The notes under the pieces are model-generated. The model saw only the letters and a program-made list of their open reading frames with translations, did no database searches and was not told where the DNA came from. Below are positions 6,441-7,063 of a DNA stretch of 7,063 bases, piece after piece (position 1 is the first letter of the stretch; each line of letters starts with the position of its first letter). Made by a program: the position numbers and the translations under genes. This DNA is from WANQ01 sp964448055 (GTDB lineage Archaea > Thermoproteota > Thermoprotei_A > Sulfolobales > WANQ01). The stretch is taken from the NCBI GenBank assembly GCA_964448055.1, contig CAYUVB010000063.1:1-7063 (forward strand), in the 5' to 3' direction.

Positions 6441-7062
6441 GTGAACTCACCAATTTCGAGAATACTTCTTCAAGATTAGATGCATTATATTTACGTAAGA
6501 GTTCACGTGGATGATCTTCGACATATAACTTACCTTTATGTAAAATACCTACACGATCACATAGGTATTCTACCTCAAGCATATTATGACTTGATAACAG
6601 TATAGTTATACCATGTTTTCGTGCATAGTCCCTTATTATATTCCTTACATGAATTGCATGAACTACATCTAATCCACTTGTGGGCTCATCCAGTATTGCT
6701 AGTCTCGGTTTAACCATTAAAGTCCTTGCTAGAAGAAGCCTACGCTTCATACCCTTACTATACGTTGCTATTTTATCATGAATTCTATCGCCTAAACCAC
6801 TAATACGTACAGCTTCCTCAACCATTTCTTCACGTTCTCCCTTATTTCTCGCATAGAAACCTGCCATAAACTCAAGGTATTCTAAACCAGTTAGATTACG
6901 ATATGCACCAGCTTCTTCAGGTAAATAACTTATTAATTTACGTACTTTATCAGCATCTTTAACAACATCATAACCGTCTACCACTACTTTTCCTCCTGTA
7001 GGTTTTAATAGTGTTGCTATTATTCGTAGGGTTGTTGTTTTACCAGCACCATTAGGACCAAT
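6433..7062 (-). CDS. ABC transporter ATP-binding protein (5' partial)
   Basis: This is the ATPase that drives the ABC-2 permease encoded next. The frame is open to the right edge, and 209 residues are visible. The Walker A motif GPNGAGKTT lies at 7059-7033, so a GTG at 6984 that could be taken as the start is internal, and the true start is a few tens of codons beyond the window. Further motifs (numbered from the first visible codon) are the Q-loop region YLPEE (46-50), the signature YSKGMKRR (101-108, the SKGMK variant of LSGGQ common in NatA/CcmA-like exporters), Walker B LAILDEPTSGLD (121-132), and the H-loop SSHNMLE (His159). The Q-loop carries Glu where most ABC ATPases have Gln. The gene ends with a TAA overlapping the permease start by 8 bases. 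It is a single-domain nucleotide-binding subunit, expected to work as a homodimer with two permease copies. The substrate is not predictable. Confidence 0.93.
   Translation of the reverse strand: MGPNGAGKTTTLRIIATLLKPTGGKVVVDGYDVVKDADKVRKLISYLPEEAGAYRNLTGLEYLEFMAGFYARNKGEREEMVEEAVRISGLGDRIHDKIATYSKGMKRRLLLARTLMVKPRLAILDEPTSGLDVVHAIHVRNIIRDYARKHGITILLSSHNMLEVEYLCDRVGILHKGKLYVEDHPRELLRKYNASNLEEVFSKLVSSHA
6446..6451 (-). promoter_or_regulatory. Ribosome binding site of the permease gene
   Basis: On the - strand GGTGAG lies 5 bases before the permease ATG, inside the last codons of the ATPase gene. It is a strong match to the archaeal Shine-Dalgarno sequence and supports coupled translation of the two exporter subunits. 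Confidence 0.7.
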
Positions 7063-7063
7063 A

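Noticed and set aside
1..7063. tRNA or rRNA genes, CRISPR arrays, insertion sequences, attachment sites
   Set aside because: Both spacers and the gene ends were read for cloverleaf-like segments, regularly spaced repeats, terminal inverted repeats and transposase motifs; none was found.

Overview
The window looks like chromosomal DNA from a low-GC thermophilic archaeon, most likely a crenarchaeote (Thermoproteota, perhaps a Desulfurococcales-type lineage). The signs are very heavy ATA (Ile) and AGA (Arg) codon use, purine-rich coding strands, frequent TTG/GTG starts, GGTGA- or GAGG-type ribosome binding sites, very short intergenic gaps, and protein sequences of archaeal flavour. The lineage is inferred from style and was not tested by any search. 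The window is a draft contig join: a run of exactly 100 N (5106-5205) separates the left and right parts.

Left part, + strand. Positions 1-2602 hold a compact vitamin B12-dependent methylmalonyl-CoA module: the cobalamin-binding small subunit of methylmalonyl-CoA mutase (5' end off the window), methylmalonyl-CoA epimerase, and the catalytic large subunit. The three genes are 2-6 bases apart, and each ribosome binding site is embedded in the end of the previous gene. Together they interconvert (S)- and (R)-methylmalonyl-CoA and succinyl-CoA. A 194-base AT-rich spacer follows, with a T-rich candidate terminator and a probable promoter. Then come a thioredoxin reductase (trxB) and, 4 bases after its stop, a UDP-glucose 4-epimerase-like nucleotide-sugar enzyme (galE-like). 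A further 119-base spacer carries a good TATA-like box before a small helical, possibly ferritin-like protein that is cut off by the gap.

Right part, - strand. An ABC exporter pair reads leftward toward the gap: an ATPase whose coding region runs off the right edge (Walker A lies in the last 30 bases), overlapping by 8 bases an ABC-2 type permease whose last few residues are lost in the gap. The ferritin-like gene and the permease therefore appear convergent across the gap, if the scaffolding is right.

No previously undescribed multi-gene system is visible. All genes but one belong to familiar families. The points worth a second look are the in-frame extension of the mutase small subunit, the mutase residues that indicate substrate, the poorly placed trxB ribosome binding site, the incomplete metal-ligand pattern in the truncated ferritin-like protein, the Glu in the ATPase Q-loop, and artefactual reading frames created by the gap.
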